Source: Leptotrichia sp. oral taxon 215 (GTDB lineage Bacteria; Fusobacteriota; Fusobacteriia; Fusobacteriales; Leptotrichiaceae). From it: DNA of 6,093 bases. The translations under genes were made by a program, and so were the position numbers. The notes under the pieces were generated by a model that was not told the origin of the DNA, did no database searches, and saw nothing but the letters and a program-made list of their open reading frames with translations. Shown piece by piece: positions 1 to 6,089 of the stretch; position 1 is the stretch's first letter; each line of letters begins with the position of its first letter. The stretch is from NCBI GenBank assembly GCA_905371725.1, contig CAJPML010000071.1, positions 1 to 6,093 of the forward strand, in the 5' to 3' direction.

Positions 1-73
1 CTTATATTCTGAATCAAATAACATTACTTTTTTCGATTTATTTTAAATTAATTATTGTTTTATTTTTATACAT

Positions 74-102
74 CTTTATTTTCTTATAATCTATGGTATA
101 AT
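74..102 (+). promoter_or_regulatory. Extended -10 promoter for nadR
   Basis: A perfect TATAAT lies at 97-102 and is preceded by TG at 94-95 with one intervening base, the extended -10 form TGnTATAAT. The -35 region (about 74-80, TTTATT-like) is a poor match, as is usual when an extended -10 is present. Transcription would start near 108-110, giving a leader of about 45 nt. A second TATAAT at 85-90 lacks a convincing partner and is less likely. The site is seen in the sequence; its use is inferred. Confidence 0.6.
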
Positions 103-119
103 AGTAAAGATAATAGATT
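88..119. promoter_or_regulatory. Possible operator dyad at the nadR promoter
   Basis: AATCTAT at 88-94 and ATAGATT at 113-119 form a perfect 7-bp inverted repeat with an 18-bp spacer. The arms flank the TATAAT box and the predicted start site, which is where a repressor would act. NAD salvage genes are often repressed by NiaR- or NrtR-type regulators, but this dyad matches no consensus I can name. In such AT-rich DNA a chance repeat of this size is possible, so this is only a candidate. Confidence 0.2.
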
Positions 120-154
120 TTAACGTATAATTTTATAAGGAGGGCATACAAATA

Positions 155-1243
155 ATGAAAATAGGAATTGTTGTAGGAAGGTTTATACCTTTACATATAG
201 GACATGTTAACTTAATACAAAGGGCGAGCGGATTAGTTGATAAAGTTTATGTTGTAGTTTCCTATTCAGATGAAGGTGATACTAAAATGATATCAAACTC
301 ACGTTTCATAAAGGAAATTACTGCGAAAGACAGACTCAGATTTGTAAAACAAACTTTTAAAAATCAGAATAACATTTCATCTTTCCTCTTTGACGAAAGT
401 AATTGCCCTCCATTTCCTGAAGGATGGGAAAAATGGTCATCTCTCCTTAAGGCTGAAATGGAAAAACGGGAGCCCAATCTAGACTGGGAAAATGATGTTT
501 TGTTTATAAGTAACAGAAAGAATGATGAAAAATACAATTTAAAATTTTTTGGTTCCAAGACAAAGTCCATCGATCCAGAATATCTCGAATACCCTGTAAA
601 TTCATGGGAAATCAGAGAAAATCCAAGCAAATACTGGGAATACCTTCCTCGTGAAGTAAGGGAACATCTGATTCCTATTATTACGATCTGTGGTGGGGAA
701 AGCAGCGGAAAGAGTATAATGATAGATAAACTGGCAAATGTTTTCAATACTTCCTCGGCATGGGAATATGGACGTGAATACGTTTTTGAAAAGCTTGGTG
801 GCGATGAAGATTCCCTCCAGTATTCTGACTATGAAAAAATAGTATTTGGACATCAGTCAAATGTATTGTATGCCGCAAGAAATGCTAATAAATTCGCTTT
901 GATAGATACAGACTACATAACTACACTGGCATTCTGCCTTACTTATGAAAAACGTGATAACCCCATCATAAGGGAATTTGTCCGTAATTATAAATTTGAC
1001 CTTACTATCCTTCTTGAAAATAATGTAAAATGGGTAAATGACGGGCTTCGTTCAATAGGAGAAACAGACCGTAGGGAAAAATTCCAGAAACTACTTAAGG
1101 AACTGTATAAAGAGTACAATATACCTTACATCATTGTAAAATCATCTGATTATGAACAGAGATACCTTGCATGCCAGGAAATTATAAAGGGCTATCTGGC
1201 AGGAAAGGATAATTTGCAGGAAATTGCTGATTCATTTATATAG
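155..1243 (+). CDS. nadR: NadR: NMN adenylyltransferase / ribosylnicotinamide kinase
   Basis: Cytoplasmic bifunctional NAD-salvage enzyme of 362 aa. The C-terminal kinase phosphorylates nicotinamide riboside to NMN and the N-terminal domain adenylates NMN to NAD. Residues 1-170 form the nucleotidyltransferase domain with GRFIPLHIGH at 8-17 (the (H/T)xGH ATP motif). Residues 175-345 are the kinase, with P-loop GGESSGKS at 180-187, SAWEYGREYVFEKLGGDE at 201-218, IDTD at 250-253 and WVNDGLRS at 293-300, all closely like Haemophilus NadR as I remember it. The helix-turn-helix repressor domain of enterobacterial NadR is absent, so no DNA-binding role is expected. Oddity: the second ATP motif, normally ISxTxxR, reads VNSWEIR at 148-154, keeping Arg but losing the usual Ser and Thr. 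The start is supported by AAGGAGGG at 137-144, 10 nt upstream. It is monocistronic, with its own promoter. No PnuC transporter lies in the window. Confidence 0.93.
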   Translation: MKIGIVVGRFIPLHIGHVNLIQRASGLVDKVYVVVSYSDEGDTKMISNSRFIKEITAKDRLRFVKQTFKNQNNISSFLFDESNCPPFPEGWEKWSSLLKAEMEKREPNLDWENDVLFISNRKNDEKYNLKFFGSKTKSIDPEYLEYPVNSWEIRENPSKYWEYLPREVREHLIPIITICGGESSGKSIMIDKLANVFNTSSAWEYGREYVFEKLGGDEDSLQYSDYEKIVFGHQSNVLYAARNANKFALIDTDYITTLAFCLTYEKRDNPIIREFVRNYKFDLTILLENNVKWVNDGLRSIGETDRREKFQKLLKELYKEYNIPYIIVKSSDYEQRYLACQEIIKGYLAGKDNLQEIADSFI

Positions 1244-1322
1244 AAATGTATGAAATTAATATTATTTTTCTTTCAGATTTTCTAGAATATATCCTTCAAT
1301 TTAAATTTTAATTCTATTTTTT

Positions 1323-1416
1323 AAAACAAAAAACATGGTCTGAAGATTTTCAGTTTCCAGTTTGTATGCATAACCGCACTACACTGTCTGATTTTCTGAG
1401 CCATGTTTTTTTGTTT
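1323..1416. terminator. Bidirectional terminator / structured 3' element between convergent genes
   Basis: A6-CATGG at 1328-1338 pairs perfectly with CCATG-T6 at 1401-1411 (11 bp). Pairing can continue outward through AAAAC at 1323-1327 and GTTT at 1413-1416 with one bulged T. Each strand therefore has a stem followed by a T-rich run, so the element can stop both nadR (+), 84 nt after its stop codon, and the importer operon (-), 36 nt after its stop codon. The loop is unusually large (62 nt) and contains its own hairpins: CTGAA/TTCAG at 1340-1353, and on the minus strand an imperfect hairpin over 1358-1386. Termination is inferred from structure and position. Confidence 0.7.
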
Positions 1417-1447
1417 CATATTATTTTTTTTGTTGTTCCCTATTTCA

Positions 1448-2497
1448 TTATTTTGCAGGATTTTCAGCATTCAGTATTCTTTTTGCATCTTCTTCGCTTA
1501 AATCATAGTTTAAGAATCTTTTATAGAAGTCTCTTGTCTTTTCTACCATGTTTAAATCCTTAAATACTTCCGGGTTGAATTTCTGAGCCGCCCATAAAAT
1601 TTGCAAAGCTTCTTCAGCACTGTATCTGTCCCAAGGGAAAGTTCCCATTGGATTTGCATATACTTTACCGGCTTTTACAGCTTTCAATGTTGCCCATACT
1701 TTATCTTCTTTCAGTTTTTTTACTGCTTCATTTGCATTATTGCTTCCTATTATTATTACATCCGGATCCAGCTTTACAATTTCTTCCATAGTAAGTTCTA
1801 ACTGATTTCCTTCTTTTTTTACTACATTTTCTGCCCCTGCAAGTTCTATCCATTCATTAATTATAGTGTTTGTACCGTCCACTTTTAATAAATTTTCCCC
1901 ACTTACAATATGCAGCACTTTTACCTTTTTATCCTGTTTTACATTTTTCATTTTTTCTGAAATGTAATTTATATTTTCATCAAGGTATTTTATATATTCT
2001 TCCGCTTTTTTAGGAGCTTCTCCACCTATTAAATCTGCTGTTATTTTAATTGTTTCCCTAAGTCCGTTAAAATCCTTGAAAGTTACTTTTACTCCTTTCA
2101 ATCCTGCATCTTTTACAGCTTTTAACTCGGCATCATTCGAAGTCAGTACAACATCAGGATTCAGCTTCATAAGCTCTTCCACCTGCAGGTCTTTTCCATT
2201 GAAAGGTGCCGCAACATCTTTAATTCTAGGATATACCTTTGCAAACCAGGGATTTTTCTTTATAGGATTGGTAGTTGCTACAAGCTTGTCGGCTCCCCCA
2301 AGCAGGAGTACAACCTGATTATTCGCATGCCATAAATCGGCTATTTTTTCAACATTTTTAGGAATTTCAACTTTAGTTCCTGCCTGATCTGTCACTTCCC
2401 TTGTCTCCACTTTTGCTTCCTGCTTATTCTGGCATGATACAAGTGTCAAAATTAGCAGAAGTAAACTCAGTAAATACGCTTTCTTAAATTTTTTCAT
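1448..2497 (-). CDS. ABC importer substrate-binding lipoprotein (FecB/BtuF/TroA-like superfamily)
   Basis: Binding component of a siderophore/heme/B12-class importer, 349 aa. Residues 1-22 are a lipoprotein signal: KKFKK, a Leu-rich core, then lipobox LVSC with acylated Cys22, so the mature protein is membrane-anchored and faces out of the inner membrane. Mature residues 36-48 (VTDQAGTKVEIPK) are the usual opening of this superfamily. The two lobes are roughly 45-165 and 195-312, joined by a long helix, as in class III binding proteins. LNPDVVLTSN and LDPDVIIIGSN are the matching lobe signatures. Near the C-terminus, NPMGTFPWDRYSAEEALQ is followed by a W-A-A helix (282-312), and then by a FYKRF tail. 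The closest family I recall is generic metal or metal-complex binding proteins, including MolA-like ones. The ligand is not determinable here. It is last in the operon, 18 nt after the ATPase, with GGAGGAG at 2503-2509 supporting the start. Confidence 0.9.
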   Translation of the reverse strand: MKKFKKAYLLSLLLLILTLVSCQNKQEAKVETREVTDQAGTKVEIPKNVEKIADLWHANNQVVLLLGGADKLVATTNPIKKNPWFAKVYPRIKDVAAPFNGKDLQVEELMKLNPDVVLTSNDAELKAVKDAGLKGVKVTFKDFNGLRETIKITADLIGGEAPKKAEEYIKYLDENINYISEKMKNVKQDKKVKVLHIVSGENLLKVDGTNTIINEWIELAGAENVVKKEGNQLELTMEEIVKLDPDVIIIGSNNANEAVKKLKEDKVWATLKAVKAGKVYANPMGTFPWDRYSAEEALQILWAAQKFNPEVFKDLNMVEKTRDFYKRFLNYDLSEEDAKRILNAENPAK

Positions 2498-2515
2498 TTT
2501 TTCTCCTCCATATAT

Positions 2516-3349
2516 TTATTTTAAAATTTTACAGATTAATTTTTTTGAAGCGCATATTGTCCTTCCAAGTTCCTCCACATAAACCATTTTTATATCAGTT
2601 CTGTATAGATCGGACAGTGTCTCTTCCTTCATTATGTCACTATACTTTTCCCCAATTTCAAAATGCCCTTCCCTGTTCATAATTCCCACTTTGCTGTCAA
2701 GCAGTATTACCTGATTTGGATCATGAGTAGTCATTATGACTGTAAAACCTTTGCCAGAAAGGCTTCTTATCAGTTTCATTATTTTCAGCTGATTCCCATA
2801 ATCAAGGGCAGAAGTAGGTTCATCAAATATTATGATTTCAGGCTCCTGCACCATTACCTTTGCTATGGAAATCATCTGCTTTTCTCCTCCACTCAGCATT
2901 CTGGATGATTTATTCCTCAGTTTTTCTATTCCCAGCTCCTCTATTGCCCTATCCACAAGGTAATAATCTTCTTTCCCAGGTTTTTCAAGCATTCTCAAAT
3001 GAGGCGCTCTTCCCATTACTATATAGTCCCTTACAGAATAGTCATACTCTATATGAACATTCTGGGAAACATATCCAAGAAATCTGGAACGTTCCTTGTA
3101 TGTCAACTCTTCAATACTTGTATCGCCATACATTATCTTTCCCCTGTTTATTTTCAGCAGTCCCGCTATACAGTTCAGCAATGTTGATTTTCCTGTTCCG
3201 TTAGGTCCCAGTATGCTTAAAATCTCACCTTTGAAAAGTTCAAAGCTTACATCTGAAAAAATATTTCTTTCATTTTTCCTATCTTTTGAAACAGACGCAT
3301 AACTATATGCAATATTTTCTACTTTTAATAACAATTTTCTTTCCGTCAT
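2516..3349 (-). CDS. ABC importer ATPase (FecE/BtuD-like)
   Basis: Cytoplasmic ATPase that drives the adjacent permease, 277 aa from the chosen start. All nucleotide-binding motifs are intact: Walker A GPNGTGKST at 48-56, Q-loop Gln96 in YVSQN, signature LSGGEKQ at 152-158, Walker B IIIFDEP at 172-178 with catalytic Glu177, D-loop SALD and H-loop His209 in TTHD. Length and motif order are typical for the siderophore/B12 (COG1120) group. An in-frame ATG 30 nt further upstream, at 3379, would add 10 residues. I prefer 3349 because it overlaps the permease stop as ATGA, has GGGA at 3359-3362 with 9 nt spacing, and the upstream ATG has no Shine-Dalgarno. The ATGA overlap implies translational coupling, which suits a complex that needs both subunits in equal amounts. 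A linker of about 10 charged residues (SVSKDRKNER) sits before the Walker A strand. Confidence 0.93.
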   Translation of the reverse strand: MTERKLLLKVENIAYSYASVSKDRKNERNIFSDVSFELFKGEILSILGPNGTGKSTLLNCIAGLLKINRGKIMYGDTSIEELTYKERSRFLGYVSQNVHIEYDYSVRDYIVMGRAPHLRMLEKPGKEDYYLVDRAIEELGIEKLRNKSSRMLSGGEKQMISIAKVMVQEPEIIIFDEPTSALDYGNQLKIMKLIRSLSGKGFTVIMTTHDPNQVILLDSKVGIMNREGHFEIGEKYSDIMKEETLSDLYRTDIKMVYVEELGRTICASKKLICKILK

Positions 3350-3362
3350 ATTATCATTTCCC
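3346..3362 (-). promoter_or_regulatory. ATGA stop/start overlap with ribosome binding site
   Basis: On the minus strand the permease ends ATA-ATA-TGA with TGA at 3348-3346, and the ATPase ATG occupies 3349-3347, so four bases are shared. GGGA at 3362-3359 lies inside the last permease codons and is 9 nt from the ATG. This decides the ATPase start and indicates termination-reinitiation coupling. Confidence 0.75.
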
Positions 3363-4443
3363 GTCTGACCAGCAGCCATATAAAGAATGGTGTTCCAATA
3401 AAGCCTGTAAGTATGCTCAACGGAATTTCTCCCGACGATACCGTTCTTGCCAGAGTATCAACTATAAGCAGAAATATTGCACTTATAACCGCTGAAAATG
3501 GTAAGCTTCTTGTGTTACTGTTACCTACCAGAAGCCTTGAAAGATGAGGAATAATAAGTCCTATCCAGCCTATCGTCCCGCAGATGCAGACTGATGACGC
3601 TGTAAGCAGGGTGGAACATACTATTATTACATTTCTTTCCATTTTCAGATTAACTCCCATTGTTTTTGCCTCATTATCTCCAAGTGAAATCAGATTTATC
3701 CTCCATGACATAAGTACTAATACCACGCTGCATACGAATATGCTCGGAAATATTGAGAACACTTTGCTGTAATCTACTTTTGCTATGCTTCCCAGCTGCC
3801 AGTAAACTATATCTGCAAGCTGAGTTTCAGGATCGGCAACATATTTCAGAAGCCCTATCACTGATGCCATAAACCCGCTTATGACAATTCCTGAAAGGAC
3901 AAGAATTATAGTATTGTCTTTTCTTATTATTTTAGGGATCAGCAGCGTCAGAGTAACTGCTATTACTCCAAAAACAAATGCCAATACCTGTACTCCGATA
4001 TTATGAAATCCCAGAAGTATACCAAGAGCCGCACCCACACATGCTCCATTTGACACTCCAAGAAGATCAGGCGACACAAGCACATTTCTGAATATTCCCT
4101 GATACGCAGTACCTGATATTGCAAGTGAGATTCCCACAAGAACAGCTCCTATAACCCTTGGTATTCTTATATTAATTATTACATTGTAATCTACCGGCGT
4201 ATAGCTGCTCCCTCCTATTCCAAAAATTGAAAAAAATTTTGAGAGCATTTTACCGACTATCCCTAAAGAAGAAAGAATAACCGAAAATACTTTTCCAGGC
4301 GACACATAGTACCTTCCCAATGAAGTAGCCATAAAAACAGCTATAAACAGTATTACAAATCCAGTTATGAATTTCAGCGCTACCTTGTCATTCCCACTAT
4401 TTTTTCCTTTTGCCAAATCCGACATTTTTTCTGTTCTATTCAT
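3346..4443 (-). CDS. ABC importer permease (FecCD/BtuC family)
   Basis: Inner-membrane permease of the siderophore/heme/B12 class, 365 aa, with about 9-10 hydrophobic segments (first at roughly 22-42, last at 340-360). Family hallmarks seen in order are IRIPRVIGAVLVG (92-104) with SGTAYQGIFRN and SPDLLGVSNGA (110-134), then LGDNEAKTMGV (254-264), which matches the cytoplasmic coupling region that contacts the ATPase, then GWIGLIIPHLSRLLVG (292-307), and finally a GEIPLSILTGFIGTPFF C-terminal signature (338-354). Only one permease gene is present, so a homodimer as in BtuC2D2 is expected. The segment between the first membrane helix and IRIPR (about 52-90) looks longer than usual and includes a Gly/Ser stretch FGIGGSSYTP. 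It is the first gene of the operon. AAGGAG at 4450-4455, 6 nt from the ATG, supports this start over the ATG at residue 7. Confidence 0.92.
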   Translation of the reverse strand: MNRTEKMSDLAKGKNSGNDKVALKFITGFVILFIAVFMATSLGRYYVSPGKVFSVILSSLGIVGKMLSKFFSIFGIGGSSYTPVDYNVIINIRIPRVIGAVLVGISLAISGTAYQGIFRNVLVSPDLLGVSNGACVGAALGILLGFHNIGVQVLAFVFGVIAVTLTLLIPKIIRKDNTIILVLSGIVISGFMASVIGLLKYVADPETQLADIVYWQLGSIAKVDYSKVFSIFPSIFVCSVVLVLMSWRINLISLGDNEAKTMGVNLKMERNVIIVCSTLLTASSVCICGTIGWIGLIIPHLSRLLVGNSNTRSLPFSAVISAIFLLIVDTLARTVSSGEIPLSILTGFIGTPFFIWLLVRREMII

Positions 4444-4572
4444 TTTTTGCTCCTTGGTCTCTTAAAATCACCAGATTTATTTATTCTTTATTTTTATAAA
4501 TTTTATTAATAAATATAGATTAGAAATATTTTTATTTACTTTATAAGTTTATCATAAAAACTCAATATTTAC

Positions 4573-4597
4573 AATGATATTTTAAAAAATAATCATT
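4573..4597. promoter_or_regulatory. Dyad operator candidate over the importer start site
   Basis: AATGAT at 4573-4578 and ATCATT at 4592-4597 are inverted copies. The dyad extends inward through A/T bases if one bulged base is allowed. It covers the start site predicted from the neighbouring TATAAT, an ideal position for a repressor. The half-sites resemble the AATGAT/ATCATT parts of the Fur consensus, but the spacing (half-sites pulled apart around an A/T centre) is not the classical 9-1-9 layout, so assignment to Fur is a guess. Confidence 0.3.
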
Positions 4598-4602
4598 AAA
4601 CT

Positions 4603-4630
4603 ATTATAAAATAAATTTATGTTTATTAAA
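4603..4630 (-). promoter_or_regulatory. Candidate promoter of the ABC importer operon
   Basis: On the minus strand a perfect TATAAT (4608-4603) is preceded at 16 bp by TTTAAT (4630-4625), a weak -35 with three of six consensus bases. Transcription would start near 4596, about 150 nt before the permease ATG. In DNA this A/T-rich several -10-like hexamers exist, but this one is the best match and sits directly beside a dyad element. Confidence 0.35.
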
Positions 4631-4734
4631 TTTTTCTAACTACTCCATAATTTTTTATTACCTTCTAGCATTTTTCTTTTTCTGTAATAATAAATACCTT
4701 GCCTTTTAACTATCTTTTTATTATTCTATTTTTC

Positions 4735-4756
4735 ATATTATCTAAACTTATAATAT
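4735..4756 (-). terminator. Weak A/T hairpin after the VOC gene
   Basis: ATATTAT at 4756-4750 and ATAATAT at 4741-4735 (minus strand) form a 7-bp stem with an 8-base loop, starting 7 bases after the VOC stop codon and followed by GAAAAATAG rather than a T-run. With an all-A/T stem and no U-tract it is at best a poor intrinsic terminator, so some read-through toward the importer operon is possible. Confidence 0.2.
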
Positions 4757-4762
4757 TACTTC

Positions 4763-5149
4763 CTATTCTGTTATTTCAAGCAAATTTCCTTCACAGTCCT
4801 CTACAACACTTTCATAATAACCGTCACCTGTTGTTCTAGGACCGCTCAAACATCTAAAGCCATCTTTTACAAGTCTCTCTGTCAGTTCATCTACTTTTTC
4901 TTTACTTCCAACGCTGAAAGCCAGATGAATGAAACCTTCATTCATTGTCTTGTCTTCTCTTGCTGAAAGCTCAGGACGTGTCATTATTTCCAGCCTTGTC
5001 TCACTGTCTGGAAAACTTAAAAAATACGTCTGTAATCCTGTATTTTTATTATGATATTTCTCATTTGTCTTTGCCTGGAAATATTTCACATAAAATTCCT
5101 TCGTTTTTTCCAGGTTGTTTACATAAATTGCCACATGGTCTATTTTCAT
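4763..5149 (-). CDS. VOC-superfamily (glyoxalase/bleomycin-resistance fold) metalloprotein
   Basis: Single-domain VOC protein of 128 aa, made of two paired beta-alpha-beta-beta-beta modules (about 1-58 and 70-128), presumably a cytoplasmic dimer. All four metal-ligand positions of glyoxalase I are present: His5 in DHVAIYV, Glu54 in RLEIM, His75 in FIHLAFSV and Glu125 in NLLEIT. A divalent-metal enzyme is therefore more likely than a binding-only protein. The substrate is not readable from sequence: lactoylglutathione lyase annotation is common for such proteins, but dioxygenase, epimerase or thiol-transferase relatives share the fold. It follows the PHP gene by 25 nt on the same strand with AGGAGG at 5157-5162, 7 nt from the ATG, so the two are probably co-transcribed. 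Family assignment is firm; specific function is open. Confidence 0.88.
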   Translation of the reverse strand: MKIDHVAIYVNNLEKTKEFYVKYFQAKTNEKYHNKNTGLQTYFLSFPDSETRLEIMTRPELSAREDKTMNEGFIHLAFSVGSKEKVDELTERLVKDGFRCLSGPRTTGDGYYESVVEDCEGNLLEITE

Positions 5150-5174
5150 ATTTATTCCTCCTATTTTTAAATTT

Positions 5175-6032
5175 TTATAATTTATGAAATATAGGTTTCA
5201 TTTTTTCAAAAGTACAGATGTGATTAAATCCTATTTTCTTCAATTCTTCCTGAATATAAGGAATATACGTACCCACATCTTCTGCCTTATGAGCATCTGA
5301 ACCTATTGTTATTATTTTTCCTCCCAGTTCATGATAAAGTTTCAGTACATTCCATTCAGGAGTCAGTTCTTTTAAGCCATATCTGAAACTTGACGTGTTT
5401 ACTTCAATACCTTTATTATCTTCTATCGCTTTTTTGAGAATCTTTGTTATAATTTTTTGGGACTTTTCAAACGGATATATTGTTGCATTGTATCGCTGTA
5501 TGTGATCGAGATGTCCTAAAATACTATAATTACTATATTGACTCATTACTTTATAGATTTCTTCATAGTATTCGGCATTATATTCATCAGGCATTTTTCC
5601 TTTCTGAAATTCCTTTGTCCAGAATTCCTTATCTTCAATTTGATGACAAGAAAGAATTACAAAATCTAATCCGGATTTATAACTATCAAATAACTTCTGA
5701 AAATCCTTTACTGTATGTGTCTGCATTCCAAATTCCAGTCCCTGTTTTATTGTAATTTTATCTTTATACTTTCTCTTTAAGTCCTGAATTTCTTCAAAAT
5801 AATTGGAATAATCTACATTCAAATCAATTCTTCCAGTTTTTTCTTTCCAACTTTTTTTCTCATTTTCACTCATTTTTTCAAAAACTTCCTTATCCAGTTT
5901 TATCCCATAATCTACATGATCGGTGAAACATATCTCATTAATACCCTTATAAATGGCCGTTTTTATAATTTTTTCAGGTTTTTCTTCTGAGTCATCACTA
6001 TATTTGCAGTGAATATGATAATCAGCAAGCAT
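5175..6032 (-). CDS. PHP-family histidinol-phosphatase-like phosphoesterase (HisK/HisJ type)
   Basis: Cytoplasmic metal-dependent phosphoesterase of 285 aa. The PHP metal motifs appear in order: YHIH (His6, His8), FTDHVDYG with Asp38-His39, GLEFG with Glu100, LSCHQIED with His130, LGHLDHIQRY with His174 and Asp176, and GSDAHKAEDVG with Asp246 and His248. Length and the SCHQ/GHLD/GSDAH pattern match the stand-alone histidinol-phosphatase group, which converts L-histidinol phosphate to L-histidinol in histidine synthesis. No other his gene is in the window, so another phosphomonoester substrate is possible. The start is supported by AAAGGGG at 6038-6044, 5 nt from the ATG. It is the first gene of a two-gene unit with the VOC protein, with its own promoter immediately upstream. 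Confidence 0.88.
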   Translation of the reverse strand: MLADYHIHCKYSDDSEEKPEKIIKTAIYKGINEICFTDHVDYGIKLDKEVFEKMSENEKKSWKEKTGRIDLNVDYSNYFEEIQDLKRKYKDKITIKQGLEFGMQTHTVKDFQKLFDSYKSGLDFVILSCHQIEDKEFWTKEFQKGKMPDEYNAEYYEEIYKVMSQYSNYSILGHLDHIQRYNATIYPFEKSQKIITKILKKAIEDNKGIEVNTSSFRYGLKELTPEWNVLKLYHELGGKIITIGSDAHKAEDVGTYIPYIQEELKKIGFNHICTFEKMKPIFHKL

Positions 6033-6060
6033 ATTTTCCCCTTTCTTTATCTTTTTTTTT

Positions 6061-6089
6061 ATTATACCTAAAAAAATTGAAATATTCCA
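6061..6089 (-). promoter_or_regulatory. Promoter of the PHP-VOC unit
   Basis: On the minus strand TATAAT (6066-6061) is preceded at 17 bp by TGGAAT (6089-6084), which has three of six consensus -35 bases. The expected start, near 6054, falls inside a run of nine A residues (6060-6052 on this strand), leaving a short leader of about 22 nt that carries the AAAGGGG ribosome binding site. The -10 and spacing are good; the -35 is weak. Confidence 0.5.

Larger units (their letters stand above)
4444..4762. other. AT-rich intergenic region upstream of the importer operon
   Basis: This 319-base gap contains no convincing gene. It holds a candidate promoter and a dyad operator for the importer (listed separately), a perfect 12-bp A/T palindrome TTTATTAATAAA at 4502-4513, and a weak A/T hairpin just after the VOC gene. 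The 150-nt leader expected for the importer is A/T-rich with no conserved G/C-rich core, so I see no cobalamin, TPP or FMN riboswitch. An open stretch of 29 codons without a start runs on the minus strand from 4725 to 4636 and is treated as chance or a remnant. Confidence 0.6.

Noticed and set aside
364..853. Open frames antisense to nadR (364-747 and 602-853, minus strand)
   Set aside because: They lie entirely within a clearly recognised NadR gene, have no family features and no convincing ribosome binding site.
3350..3379. Ten-residue N-terminal extension of the ATPase from the ATG at 3379
   Set aside because: No Shine-Dalgarno precedes it, the extra residues lie within the permease coding end, and the ATGA-overlapping ATG at 3349 has better spacing and family-like N-terminus.
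1366..3495. Several plus-strand open frames of 60-115 codons opposite the importer genes
   Set aside because: Their Phe/Ser/Tyr/Leu-rich composition is what the antisense of Lys/Glu-rich A/T genes produces, and the minus-strand frames carry complete family motifs.
4502..4513. Perfect 12-bp palindrome TTTATTAATAAA
   Set aside because: It is made only of A and T in a very A/T-rich gap, sits away from the best promoter, and such palindromes are expected by chance there.
4444..4600. Cobalamin or other riboswitch in the importer leader
   Set aside because: The leader is almost entirely A/T with no conserved G/C-rich core or terminator-antiterminator pair.
4636..4725. 29-codon open stretch on the minus strand (Lys/Arg/Tyr-rich, ending KKLWSS)
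   Set aside because: It lacks an upstream start codon and ribosome binding site. The internal ATG would give only 11 codons. Chance or an unrecognisable remnant is the simplest view.
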